NCBI GenBank assembly: GCA_037893225.1
Contig: JAZGUH010000489.1
Location: forward strand, 930,001-994,000
Length of the DNA stretch: 64,000 bases
Reading direction: 5' to 3'
Source of the DNA: Hippasteria phrygiana
Taxonomy: Eukaryota > Echinodermata > Asteroidea > Valvatida > Goniasteridae
The translations under genes and the position numbers were made by a program. The notes beneath the pieces are model-generated. The model ran no database searches. It saw only the letters and a program-made list of their open reading frames with translations, and was not told the origin of the DNA. This document shows positions 50,601 through 62,854 of this stretch, piece by piece; position 1 is the first letter of the stretch, and each line of letters starts with the position of its first letter.

Positions 50601-51620
50601 AGGTTTGAATTTTCTCGAAGAGTTCTAACGCTGTGAAGCTGGCGATGGTCTCAAATTGTTGCGCTAGATCTAAGCTACCCATACGTGTGAAAATTACTGG
50701 ATTTGGTCAATATCCCATTAAATTATGAACAGGGAAAGGAGGGGCGTTCATCTGAAAATTTGGCAAACGTTAAGCAGTCACAATGCAGTAAACGGAAGAA
50801 CGCACACAGAGTTCACGGAAAGAAATTTGTTGCGAGGTTTGAATTTTCTCGAAGAGTTCTAACGCTGTGAAGCTGCCGATGGTCTCAAATTGTTGCGCTA
50901 TATCTAAGCTACCCATACGTGTAAACATTACTGGATTTGGTCAATATACCATTCAATTATGAACAGGGAAAGGAGGGGCGTTCATCTGAACATTTGGCAA
51001 ACGTTAAGCAGTCACAATGCAGTAAACGGGAGAACGCACACAGAGTTCACAGGAAGAAATTTGTTGCGAGGTTTGAATTTTCTCAAAGAGTTCTCACGCT
51101 ATGAAGCTGGCGATGGTCTCAAATTGTTGCGCTAGATCTAAGCTACCCATACGTGTGAAAATTACTGGATTTGGTCAATATCCCGTTCAAATATGAACAG
51201 GGAAAGGAGGGGCGTTCATCTGAAAATTTGGCAAACGTTAAGCAGTCACAATGCAGTAAACGGGAGAACGCACACAGAGTTCACGGGAAGAAATTTGTCG
51301 CGAGGTTTGAATTTTCTCGAAGAGTTCTCACGCTATAAAGCTGGCGATGGTCTCAAATTGTTGCGCTAGATCTAAGCTACTCATACGTGTGAAAATTACT
51401 GGATTTGGTCAATATCCCATTCAATTATGAACAGGGAAAGGAGGGGCGTTCATCTGAAAATGTGGCAAACGTTAAGCAGTCACAATGCAGTAAACGGAAG
51501 AACGCACACAGAGTTCACAGGAAGAAATTTGTTCCGAGGTTTGAATTTTCTCGAAGAGTTCTCACGCTGTGAAGCTGGCGATGGTCTCAAATTGTTGCGC
51601 TAGATCTAAGCTACCCATAC
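47643..51620 (+). repeat. K-T-T-P tetramer domain and following C-D-T-B-C-D copies
   Basis: The copy at 47643 has the rare start GTGTACAAATT, shared with 57940 and 60281. Two 936-bp tetramers follow at 48111 and 49047: K with CACGATATAAAG, a T-like copy after CTCATACG, a T-like copy after CCATATG, then P. The first tetramer has a singleton ATTTTTTGCG near 48485. From 49983 the order is C, D with AAAAGGAAG, T-like, B, C, D, and a G-like copy. B and D types typical of the left half return here. Confidence 0.8.
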
Positions 51621-54428
51621 GTGTGAACATTACTGGATTTGGTCAATATCCCATTCAATTATGAACAGGGAAAGGAGGGTCGTTCATCTGAAAATGTGGC
51701 AAACGTTAAGCAGTCACAATGCAGTAAACGGGAGAACGCACACAGAGTTCACGGGAAGAAATTTGTTGCGAGGTTTGAATTTTCTCGAAGAGTTCTAACG
51801 CTGTGAAGCTGGCGATGGTCTCAAATTGTTGCGCTACATCTAAGCTACCCATACGTGTGAACATTACTGGATTTGGTCAATATCCCATTCAATTATGAAC
51901 AGGGAAAGGAGGGTCGTTCATCTGAAAATGTGGCAAACGTTAAGCAGTCACAATGCAGTAAACGGGAGAACGCACACAGAGTTCACGGAAAGAAATTTGT
52001 TGCGAGGTTTGAATTTTCTCGAAGAGTTCTAACGCTGTGAAGCTGCCGATGGTCTCAAATTGTTGCGCTATATCTAAGCTACCCATACGTGTAAACATTA
52101 CTGGATTTGGTCAATATACCATTCAATTATGAACAGGGAAAGGAGGGGCGTTCATCTGAACATTTGGCAAACGTTAAGCAGTCACAATGCAGTAAACGGG
52201 AGAACGCACACAGAGTTCACAGGAAGAAATTTGTTGCGAGGTTTGAATTTTCTCAAAGAGTTCTCACGCTATGAAGCTGGCGATGGTCTCAAATTGTTGC
52301 GCTAGATCTAAGCTACCCATACGTGTGAAAATTACTGGATTTGGTCAATATCCCGTTCAAATATGAACAGGGAAAGGAGGGGCGTTCATCTGAAAATTTG
52401 GCAAACGTTAAGCAGTCACAATGCAGTAAACGGAAGAACGCACACAGAGTTCACAGGAAGAAATTTGTTCCGAGGTTTGAATTTTCTCGAAGAGTTCTCA
52501 CGCTGTGAAGCTGGCGATGGTCTCAAATTGTTGCGCTAGATCTAAGCTACCCATACGTGTGAACATTACTGGATTTGGTCAATATCCCATTCAATTATGA
52601 ACAGGGAAAGGAGGGTCGTTCATCTGAAAATGTGGCAAACGTTAAGCAGTCACAATGCAGTAAACGGGAGAACGCACACAGAGTTCACGGGAAGAAATTT
52701 GTTGCGAGGTTTGAATTTTCTCGAAGAGTTCTAACGCTGTGAAGCTGGCGATGGTCTCAAATTGTTGCGCTACATCTAAGCTACCCATACGTGTGAACAT
52801 TACTGGATTTGGTCAATATCCCATTCAATTATGAACAGGGAAAGGAGGGTCGTTCATCTGAAAATGTGGCAAACGTTAAGCAGTCACAATGCAGTAAACG
52901 GGAGAACGCACACAGAGTTCACGGGAAGAAATTTGTTGCGAGGTTTGAATTTTCTCGAAGAGTTCTAACGCTGTGAAGCTGGCGATGGTCTGAAATTGTT
53001 GCGCTATATCTAAGCTACCCATACGTGTAAAAATTACTGGATTTGGTCAATATCCCATTAAATTATGAACAGGGAAAGGAGGGGCGTTCATCTGAAAATT
53101 TGGCAAACGTTAAGCAGTCACAATGCAGTAAACGGAAGAACGCACACAGAGTTCACGGAAAGAAATTTGTTGCGAGGTTTGAATTTTCTCGAAGAGTTCT
53201 CACGCTATGAAGCTGGCGATGGTCTCAAATTGTTGCGCTAGATCTAAGCTACCCATACGTGTGAAAATTACTGGATTTGGTCAATATCCCGTTCAAATAT
53301 GAACAGGGAAAGGAGGGGCGTTCATCTGAAAATGTGGCAAACGTTAAGCAGTCACAATGCAGTAAACGGAAGAACGCACACAGAGTTCACAGGAAGAAAT
53401 TTGTTCCGAGGTTTGAATTTTCTCGAAGAGTTCTCACGCTGTGAAGCTGGCGATGGTCTCAAATTGTTGCGCTAGATCTAAGCTACCCATACGTGTGAAC
53501 ATTACTGGATTTGGTCAATATCCCATTCAATTATGAACAGGGAAAGGAGGGTCGTTCATCTGAAAATGTGGCAAACGTTAAGCAGTCACAATGCAGTAAA
53601 CGGGAGAACGCACACAGAGTTCACGGGAAGAAATTTGTTGCGAGGTTTGAATTTTCTCGAAGAGTTCTAACGCTGTGAAGCTGGCGATGGTCTCAAATTG
53701 TTGCGCTACATCTAAGCTACCCATACGTGTGAACATTACTGGATTTGGTCAATATCCCATTCAATTATGAACAGGGAAAGGAGGGTCGTTCATCTGAAAA
53801 TGTGGCAAACGTTAAGCAGTCACAATGCAGTAAACGGGAGAACGCACACAGAGTTCACGGGAAGAAATTTGTTGCGAGGTTTGAATTTTCTCGAAGAGTT
53901 CTAACGCTGTGAAGCTGGCGATGGTCTGAAATTGTTGCGCTATATCTAAGCTACCCATACGTGTAAAAATTACTGGATTTGGTCAATATCCCATTAAATT
54001 ATGAACAGGGAAAGGAGGGGCGTTCATCTGAAAATTTGGCAAACGTTAAGCAGTCACAATGCAGTAAACGGAAGAACGCACACAGAGTTCACGGAAAGAA
54101 ATTTGTTGCGAGGTTTGAATTTTCTCGAAGAGTTCTCACGCTATGAAGCTGGCGATGGTCTCAAATTGTTGCGCTAGATCTAAGCTACCCATACGTGTGA
54201 AAATTACTGGATTTGGTCAATATCCCGTTCAAATATGAACAGGGAAAGGAGGGGCGTTCATCTGAAAATGTGGCAAACGTTAAGCAGTCACAATGCAGTA
54301 AACGGGAGAACGCACACAGAGTTCACGGGAAGAAATTTGTCGCGAGGTTTGAATTTTCTCGAAGAGTTCTCACGCTATAAAGCTGGCGATGGTCTCAAAT
54401 TGTTGCGCTAGATCTAAGCTACTCATAC
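51621..54428 (+). repeat. 936-bp tetramer HOR with paired GTGTGAACATT copies
   Basis: Pairs of copies starting GTGTGAACATT with GGAGGGTCG lie at 51621/51855, 52557/52791 and 53493/53727. Each pair is followed by one C or B copy and one D copy, giving three 936-bp units. The third slot is C in the first unit (52089) and B in the next two (53025, 53961). In the first two units the D copy (52323, 53259) ends in the G-like TTTGTTCCG; the third (54195) keeps TTTGTCGCG. The GTGTGAACATT variant appears only right of 51.6 kb. Confidence 0.85.
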
Positions 54429-56300
54429 GTGTGAAAATTACTGGATTTGGTCAATATCCCATTCAATTATGAACAGGGAAAGGAGGGGCGTTCATCTGAA
54501 AATGTGGCAAACGTTAAGCAGTCACAATGCAGTAAACGGAAGAACGCACACAGAGTTCACAGGAAGAAATTTGTTCCGAGGTTTGAATTTTCTCGAAGAG
54601 TTCTCACGCTGTGAAGCTGGCGATGGTCTCAAATTGTTGCGCTAGATCTAAGCTACCCATACGTGTGAACATTACTGGATTTGGTCAATATCCCATTCAA
54701 ATATGAACAGGGAAAGGAGGGGCGTTCATCTGAAAATGTGGCAAACGTTAAGCAGTCACAATGCAGTAAACGGGAGAACGCACACATAGTTCACGGTAAG
54801 AAATTTGTTGCGAGGTTTGAATTTTCTCGAAGAGTTCTAACGCTGTGAAGCTGGCGATGGTCTCAAATTGTTGCGCTATATCTAAGCTACCCATACGTGT
54901 AAACATTACTGGATTTGGTCAATATACCATTCAATTATGAACAGGGAAAGGAGGGGCTTTCATCTGAACATTTGGCAAACGTTAAGCAGTCACAATGCAG
55001 TAAACGGGAGAACGCACACAGAGTTCATTGGAAAAAACATTTTTCGAGGTTTGAATTTTCTCGAAGAGTTCTCACGCTATAAAGCTGGCGATGGTCTCAA
55101 ATTGTTGCGCTAGATCTAAGCTACCGATACGTGTGAAAATTACTGGATTTGGTCAATATCCCATTCAATTATGAACAGGGAAAGGAGGGGCGTTCATCTG
55201 AAAATGTGGCAAACGTTAAGCAGTCACAATGCAGTAAACGGAAGAACGCACACAGAGTTCACAGGAAGAAGATTGTTCCGAGGTTTGAATTTTCTCGAAG
55301 AGTTCTCACGCTGTGAAGCTGGCGATGGTCTCAAATTGTTGCGCTAGATCTAAGCTACCCATACGTGTGAAAATTACTGGATTTGGTCAATATCCCATTC
55401 AATTATGAACAGGGAAAGGAGGGGCGTTTATCTGAAAATGTGGCAAACGTTAAGCAGTCACAATGCAGTAAACGGGAGAACGCACACATAGTTCACGGTA
55501 AGAAATTTGTTGCGAGGTTTGAATTTTCTCGAAGAGTTCTAACGCTGTGAAGCTGGCGATGGTCTGAAATTGTTGCGCTATATCTAAGCTACCCATACGT
55601 GTAAACATTACTGGATTTGGTCAATATACCATTCAATTATGAACAGGGAAAGGAGGGGCGTTCATCTGAACATTTGGCAAACGTTAAGCAGTCACAATGC
55701 AGTAAACGGGAGAACGCACACAGAGTTCACAGGAAGAAATTTGTTGCGAGGTTTGAATTTTCTCGAAGAGTTCTCACGCTATGAAGCTGGCGATGGTCTC
55801 AAATTGTTGCGCTAGATCTAAGCTACCCATACGTGTGAAAATTACTGGATTTGGTCAATATCCCGTTCAAATATGAACAGGGAAAGGAGGGGCGTTCATC
55901 TGAAAATGTGGCAAACGTTAAGCAGTCACAATGCAGTAAACGGAAGAACGCACACAGAGTTCACGGGAAGAAATTTGTCGCGAGGTTTGAATTTTCTCGA
56001 AGAGTTCTCACGCTATAAAGCTGGCGATGGTCTCAAATTGTTGCGCTAGATCTACGCTACTCATACGTGTGAAAATTACTGGATTTGGTCAATATCCCAT
56101 TCAATTATGAACAGGGAAAGGAGGGGCGTTCATCTGAAAATGTGGCAAACGTTAAGCAGTCACAATGCAGTAAACGGAAGAACGCACACAGAGTTCACAG
56201 GAAGAAATTTGTTCCGAGGTTTGAATTTTCTCGAAGAGTTCTCACGCTGTGAAGCTGGCGATGGTCTGAAATTGTTGCGCTAGATCTAAGCTACCCATAC
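54429..56300 (+). repeat. Mixed copies linking tetramer and decamer domains
   Basis: The order is G-like (54429), a GTGTGAACATT copy with ACACATAG (54663), K with a singleton GGGGCTTTC (54897), G (55131), H (55365), C (55599), D (55833) and G-like after TCTACGCTACTC (56067). This is the same series as the decamer to its right but without the decamer's private mutations, so it looks like an older sister of that unit. Confidence 0.8.
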
Positions 56301-59300
56301 GTGTGAACATTACTGGATTTGGTCAATATCCCATTCAAATATGAACAGGGAAAGGAGGGGCGTTCATCTGAAAATGTGGCAAACGTTAAGCAGTCACAAT
56401 GCAGTAAACGGGAGAACGCACACATAGTTCACGGTAAGAAATTTGTTGCGAGGTTTGAATTTTCTCGAAGAGTTCTAACGCTGTGAAGCTGGCGATGGTC
56501 TCAAATTGTTGCGCTAGATCTAAGCTACCCATACGTGTGAAAATTACTGGATTTGGTCAATATCCCATTCAATTATGAACAGGGAAAGGAGGGGCGTTCA
56601 TCTGAAAATGTGGCAAACGTTAAGCAGTCACAATGCAGTAAACGGAAGAACGCACACAGAGTTCACAGAAGTAAATTTGTTGCGAGGTTTGAATTTTCTC
56701 GAAGAGTTCTAACGCTGTGAAGCTGGCGATGGTCCGAAATTGTTGCGCTATATCTAAGCTACCCATACGTGTAAACATTACTGGATTTGGTCAATATACC
56801 ATTCAATTATGAACAGGGAAAGGAGGGGCGTTCATCTGAACATTTGGCAAACGTTAAGCAGTCACAATGCAGTAAACGGGAGAACGCACACAGAGTTCAT
56901 TGGAAAAAAACATTTTTCGAGGTTTGAATTTTCTCGAAGAGTTTTCACGCTATAAAGCTGGCGATGGTCTCAAATTGTTGCGCTAGATCTAAGCTACCGA
57001 TACGTGTGAAAATTACTGGATTTGGTCAATATCCCATTCAATTATGAACAGGGAAAGGAGGGGCGTTCATCTGAAAATGTGGCAAACGTTAAGCAGTCAC
57101 AATGCAGTAAACGGAAGAACGCACACAGAGTTCACAGGAAGAAGATTGTTCCGAGGTTTGAATTTTCTCGAAGAGTTCTCACGCTGTGAAGCTGGCGATG
57201 GTCTCAAATTGTTGCGCTAGATCTAAGCTACCCATACGTGTGAAAATTACTGGATTTGGTCAATATCCCATTCAATTATGAACAGGGAAAGGAGGGGCGT
57301 TTATCTGAAAATGTGGCAAACGTTAAGCAGTCACAATGCAGTAAACTGGAGAACGCACACATAGTTCACGGTAAGAAATTTGTTGCGAGGTTTGAATTTT
57401 CTCGAAGAGTTCTAACGCTGTGAAGCTGGCGATGGTCTGAAATTGTTGCACTATATCTAAGCTACCCATACGTGTAAACATTACTGGATTTGGTCAATAT
57501 ACCATTCAATTATGAACAGGGAAAGGAGGGGCGTTCATCTGAACATTTGGCAAACGTTAAGCAGTCACAATGCAGTAAACGGGAGAACGCACACAGAGTT
57601 CACAGGAAGAAATTTGTTGCGAGGTTTGAATTTTCTCGAAGAGTTCTCACGCTATGAAGCTGGCGATGGTCTCAAATTGTTGCGCTAGATCTAAGCTACC
57701 CATACGTGTGAAAATTTCTGGATTTGGTCAATATCCCGTTCAAATATGAACAGGGAAAGGAGGGGCGTTCATCTGAAAATGTGGCAAACGTTAAGCAGTC
57801 ACAATGCAGTAAACGGAAGAACGCACACAGAGTTCACGGGAAGAAATTTGTTGCGAGGATTGAATTTTCTCGAAGAGTTCTAACGCTGTGAAGATGGCGA
57901 TGGTCTGAAATTGTTGCGCTATATCTAAGCTACCCATACGTGTACAAATTACTGGATTTGGTCAATATCCCATTCAAATATGAACAGGGAAAGGAGGGGC
58001 GTTCATCTGAAAATTTGGCAAACGTTAAGCAGTCACAATGCAGTAAACGGAGGAACGCACACAGAGTTCACGGGAAGAAATTTGTTGCGAGGTTTGAATT
58101 TTCTCGAAGAGTTCTAACGCTGTGAAGCTGGCGATGGTCTGAAATTGTTGCGCTAGATCTAAGCTACCCATACGTGTGAAAATTACTGGATTTGGTCAAT
58201 ATCCCGTTCAAATATGAACAGGGAAAGGAGGGGCGTTCATCTGAAAATTTGGCAAACGTTAAGCAGTCACAATGCAGTAAACGGGAGAACGCACACAGAG
58301 TTCACGGGAAGAAATTTGTCGCGAGGTTTGAATTTTCTCGAAGAGTTCTCACGCTATAAAGCTGGCGATGGTCTCAAATTGTTGCGCTAGATCTAAGCTA
58401 CTCATACGTGTGAAAATTACTGGATTTGGTCAATATCCCATTCAATTATGAACAGGGAAAGGAGGGGCGTTCATCTGAAAATGTGGCAAACGTTAAGCAG
58501 TCACAATGCAGTAAACGGAAGAACGCACACAGAGTTCACAGGAAGAAATTTGTTCCGAGGTTTGAATTTTCTCGAAGAGTTCTCACGCTGTGAAGCTGGC
58601 GATGGTCTGAAATTGTTGCGCTAGATCTAAGCTACCCATACGTGTGAACATTACTGGATTTGGTCAATATCCCATTCAAATATGAACAGGGAAAGGAGGG
58701 GCGTTCATCTGAAAATGTGGCAAACGTTAAGCAGTCACAATGCAGTAAACGGGAGAACGCACACATAGTTCACGGTAAGAAATTTGTTGCGAGGTTTGAA
58801 TTTTCTCGAAGAGTTCTAACGCTGTGAAGCTGGCGATGGTCTCAAATTGTTGCGCTAGATCTAAGCTACCCATACGTGTGAAAATTACTGGATTTGGTCA
58901 ATATCCCATTCAATTATGAACAGGGAAAGGAGGGGCGTTCATCTGAAAATGTGGCAAACGTTAAGCAGTCACAATGCAGTAAACGGAAGAACGCACACAG
59001 AGTTCACAGAAGTAAATTTGTTGCGAGGTTTGAATTTTCTCGAAGAGTTCTAACGCTGTGAAGCTGGCGATGGTCCGAAATTGTTGCGCTATATCTAAGC
59101 TACCCATACGTGTAAACATTACTGGATTTGGTCAATATACCATTCAATTATGAACAGGGAAAGGAGGGGCGTTCATCTGAACATTTGGCAAACGTTAAGC
59201 AGTCACAATGCAGTAAACGGGAGAACGCACACAGAGTTCATTGGAAAAAAACATTTTTCGAGGTTTGAATTTTCTCGAAGAGTTTTCACGCTATAAAGCT

Positions 59301-60982
59301 GGCGATGGTCTCAAATTGTTGCGCTAGATCTAAGCTACCGATACGTGTGAAAATTACTGGATTTGGTCAATATCCCATTCAATTATGAACAGGGAAAGGA
59401 GGGGCGTTCATCTGAAAATGTGGCAAACGTTAAGCAGTCACAATGCAGTAAACGGAAGAACGCACACAGAGTTCACAGGAAGAAGATTGTTCCGAGGTTT
59501 GAATTTTCTCGAAGAGTTCTCACGCTGTGAAGCTGGCGATGGTCTCAAATTGTTGCGCTAGATCTAAGCTACCCATACGTGTGAAAATTACTGGATTTGG
59601 TCAATATCCCATTCAATTATGAACAGGGAAAGGAGGGGCGTTTATCTGAAAATGTGGCAAACGTTAAGCAGTCACAATGCAGTAAACTGGAGAACGCACA
59701 CATAGTTCACGGTAAGAAATTTGTTGCGAGGTTTGAATTTTCTCGAAGAGTTCTAACGCTGTGAAGCTGGCGATGGTCTGAAATTGTTGCACTATATCTA
59801 AGCTACCCATACGTGTAAACATTACTGGATTTGGTCAATATACCATTCAATTATGAACAGGGAAAGGAGGGGCGTTCATCTGAACATTTGGCAAACGTTA
59901 AGCAGTCACAATGCAGTAAACGGGAGAACGCACACAGAGTTCACAGGAAGAAATTTGTTGCGAGGTTTGAATTTTCTCGAAGAGTTCTCACGCTATGAAG
60001 CTGGCGATGGTCTCAAATTGTTGCGCTAGATCTAAGCTACCCATACGTGTGAAAATTTCTGGATTTGGTCAATATCCCGTTCAAATATGAACAGGGAAAG
60101 GAGGGGCGTTCATCTGAAAATGTGGCAAACGTTAAGCAGTCACAATGCAGTAAACGGAAGAACGCACACAGAGTTCACGGGAAGAAATTTGTTGCGAGGA
60201 TTGAATTTTCTCGAAGAGTTCTAACGCTGTGAAGATGGCGATGGTCTGAAATTGTTGCGCTATATCTAAGCTACCCATACGTGTACAAATTACTGGATTT
60301 GGTCAATATCCCATTCAAATATGAACAGGGAAAGGAGGGGCGTTCATCTGAAAATTTGGCAAACGTTAAGCAGTCACAATGCAGTAAACGGAGGAACGCA
60401 CACAGAGTTCACGGGAAGAAATTTGTTGCGAGGTTTGAATTTTCTCGAAGAGTTCTAACGCTGTGAAGCTGGCGATGGTCTGAAATTGTTGCGCTAGATC
60501 TAAGCTACCCATACGTGTGAAAATTACTGGATTTGGTCAATATCCCGTTCAAATATGAACAGGGAAAGGAGGGGCGTTCATCTGAAAATTTGGCAAACGT
60601 TAAGCAGTCACAATGCAGTAAACGGGAGAACGCACACAGAGTTCACGGGAAGAAATTTGTCGCGAGGTTTGAATTTTCTCGAAGAGTTCTCACGCTATAA
60701 AGCTGGCGATGGTCTCAAATTGTTGCGCTAGATCTAAGCTACTCATACGTGTGAAAATTACTGGATTTGGTCAATATCCCATTCAATTATGAACAGGGAA
60801 AGGAGGGGCGTTCATCTGAAAATGTGGCAAACGTTAAGCAGTCACAATGCAGTAAACGGAAGAACGCACACAGAGTTCACAGGAAGAAATTTGTTCCGAG
60901 GTTTGAATTTTCTCGAAGAGTTCTCACGCTGTGAAGCTGGCGATGGTCTCAAATTGTTGCGCTAGATCTAAGCTACCCATAC
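56301..60982 (+). repeat. 2341-bp decamer HOR, two copies
   Basis: Units run 56301-58641 and 58642-60982. Every private mark recurs 2341 bases apart: an A-run of 7 (56904, 59245), AACTGGAG (57344, 59685), TTGCACTATATC (57447, 59788), AAAATTTCTGG (57714, 60055) and AGGATTGAATT (57856, 60197). Each unit is ten monomers plus the single extra A. The order is a GTGTGAACATT/T copy, P, K, G, H, C, D, a GTGTACAAATT copy, D and G-like. Near identity across 2.3 kb indicates a recent duplication. Confidence 0.92.
56904..56910 (+). repeat. A-run of 7 in a K monomer (normally 6)
   Basis: One extra A in the K-type run shifts the array phase by one base. The identical change lies at 59245-59251, exactly one decamer away, showing it predates the decamer duplication. 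Confidence 0.85.
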
Positions 60983-62854
60983 GTGTGAACATTACTGGAT
61001 TTGGTCAATATCCCATTCAATTATGAACAGGGAAAGGAGGGTCGTTCATCTGAAAATGTGGCAAACGTTAAGCAGTCACAATGCAGTAAACGGGAGAACG
61101 CACACAGAGTTCACGGGAAGAAATTTGTTGCGAGGTTTGAATTTTCTCGAAGAGTTCTAACGCTGTGAAGCTGGCGATGGTCTCAAATTGTTGCGCTACA
61201 TCTAAGCTACCCATACGTGTGAACATTACTGGATTTGGTCAATATCCCATTCAATTATGAACAGGGAAAGGAGGGTCGTTCATCTGAAAATGTGGCAAAC
61301 GTTAAGCAGTCACAATGCAGTAAACGGGAGAACGCACACAGAGTTCACGGGAAGAAATTTGTTGCGAGGTTTGAATTTTCTCGAAGAGTTCTAACGCTGT
61401 GAAGCTGGCGATGGTCTGAAATTGTTGCGCTATATCTAAGCTACCCATACGTGTAAAAATTACTGGATTTGGTCAATATCCCATTAAATTATGAACAGGG
61501 AAAGGAGGGGCGTTCATCTGAAAATTTGGCAAACGTTAAGCAGTCACAATGCAGTAAACGGAAGAACGCACACAGAGTTCACGGAAAGAAATTTGTTGCG
61601 AGGTTTGAATTTTCTCGAAGAGTTCTCACGCTATGAAGCTGGCGATGGTCTCAAATTGTTGCGCTAGATCTAAGCTACCCATACGTGTGAAAATTACTGG
61701 ATTTGGTCAATATCCCGTTCAAATATGAACAGGGAAAGGAGGGGCGTTCATCTGAAAATGTGGCAAACGTTAAGCAGTCACAATGCAGTAAACGGAAGAA
61801 CGCACACAGAGTTCACAGGAAGAAATTTGTTCCGAGGTTTGAATTTTCTCGAAGAGTTCTCACGCTGTGAAGCTGGCGATGGTCTCAAATTGTTGCGCTA
61901 GATCTAAGCTACCCATACGTGTGAACATTACTGGATTTGGTCAATATCCCATTCAATTATGAACAGGGAAAGGAGGGTCGTTCATCTGAAAATGTGGCAA
62001 ACGTTAAGCAGTCACAATGCAGTAAACGGGAGAACGCACACAGAGTTCACGGGAAGAAATTTGTTGCGAGGTTTGAATTTTCTCGAAGAGTTCTAACGCT
62101 GTGAAGCTGGCGATGGTCTCAAATTGTTGCGCTACATCTAAGCTACCCATACGTGTGAACATTACTGGATTTGGTCAATATCCCATTCAATTATGAACAG
62201 GGAAAGGAGGGTCGTTCATCTGAAAATGTGGCAAACGTTAAGCAGTCACAATGCAGTAAACGGGAGAACGCACACAGAGTTCACGGGAAGAAATTTGTTG
62301 CGAGGTTTGAATTTTCTCGAAGAGTTCTAACGCTGTGAAGCTGGCGATGGTCTGAAATTGTTGCGCTATATCTAAGCTACCCATACGTGTAAAAATTACT
62401 GGATTTGGTCAATATCCCGTTCAAATATGAACAGGGAAAGGAGGGGCGTTCATCTGAAAATGTGGCAAACGTTAAGCAGTCACAATGCAGTAAACGGGAG
62501 AACGCACACAGAGTTCACGGGAAGAAATTTGTCGCGAGGTTTGAATTTTCTCGAAGAGTTCTCACGCTATAAAGCTGGCGATGGTCTCAAATTGTTGCGC
62601 TAGATCTAAGCTACTCATACGTGTGAAAATTACTGGATTTGGTCAATATCCCATTCAATTATGAACAGGGAAAGGAGGGGCGTTCATCTGAAAATGTGGC
62701 AAACGTTAAGCAGTCACAATGCAGTAAACGGAAGAACGCACACAGAGTTCACAGGAAGAAATTTGTTCCGAGGTTTGAATTTTCTCGAAGAGTTCTCACG
62801 CTGTGAAGCTGGCGATGGTCTCAAATTGTTGCGCTAGATCTAAGCTACCCATAC
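60983..62854 (+). repeat. Return of the paired GTGTGAACATT tetramer
   Basis: Copies at 60983/61217 and 61919/62153 repeat the pair seen at 51621-54428, each followed by B (61451) or a B/D hybrid (62387). The type series from 61217 closely matches that from 53727. The same tetramer family therefore flanks the decamer domain on both sides, consistent with the decamer having expanded inside it. Confidence 0.82.
62387..62620 (+). repeat. B/D hybrid monomer
   Basis: It starts GTGTAAAAATT as type B does but continues CCCGTTCAAATA and TTTGTCGCG as type D does. In the sister units B and D are consecutive monomers, so this copy replaces two by one. The switch lies in the invariant stretch at monomer positions 10-29. 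Confidence 0.75.
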
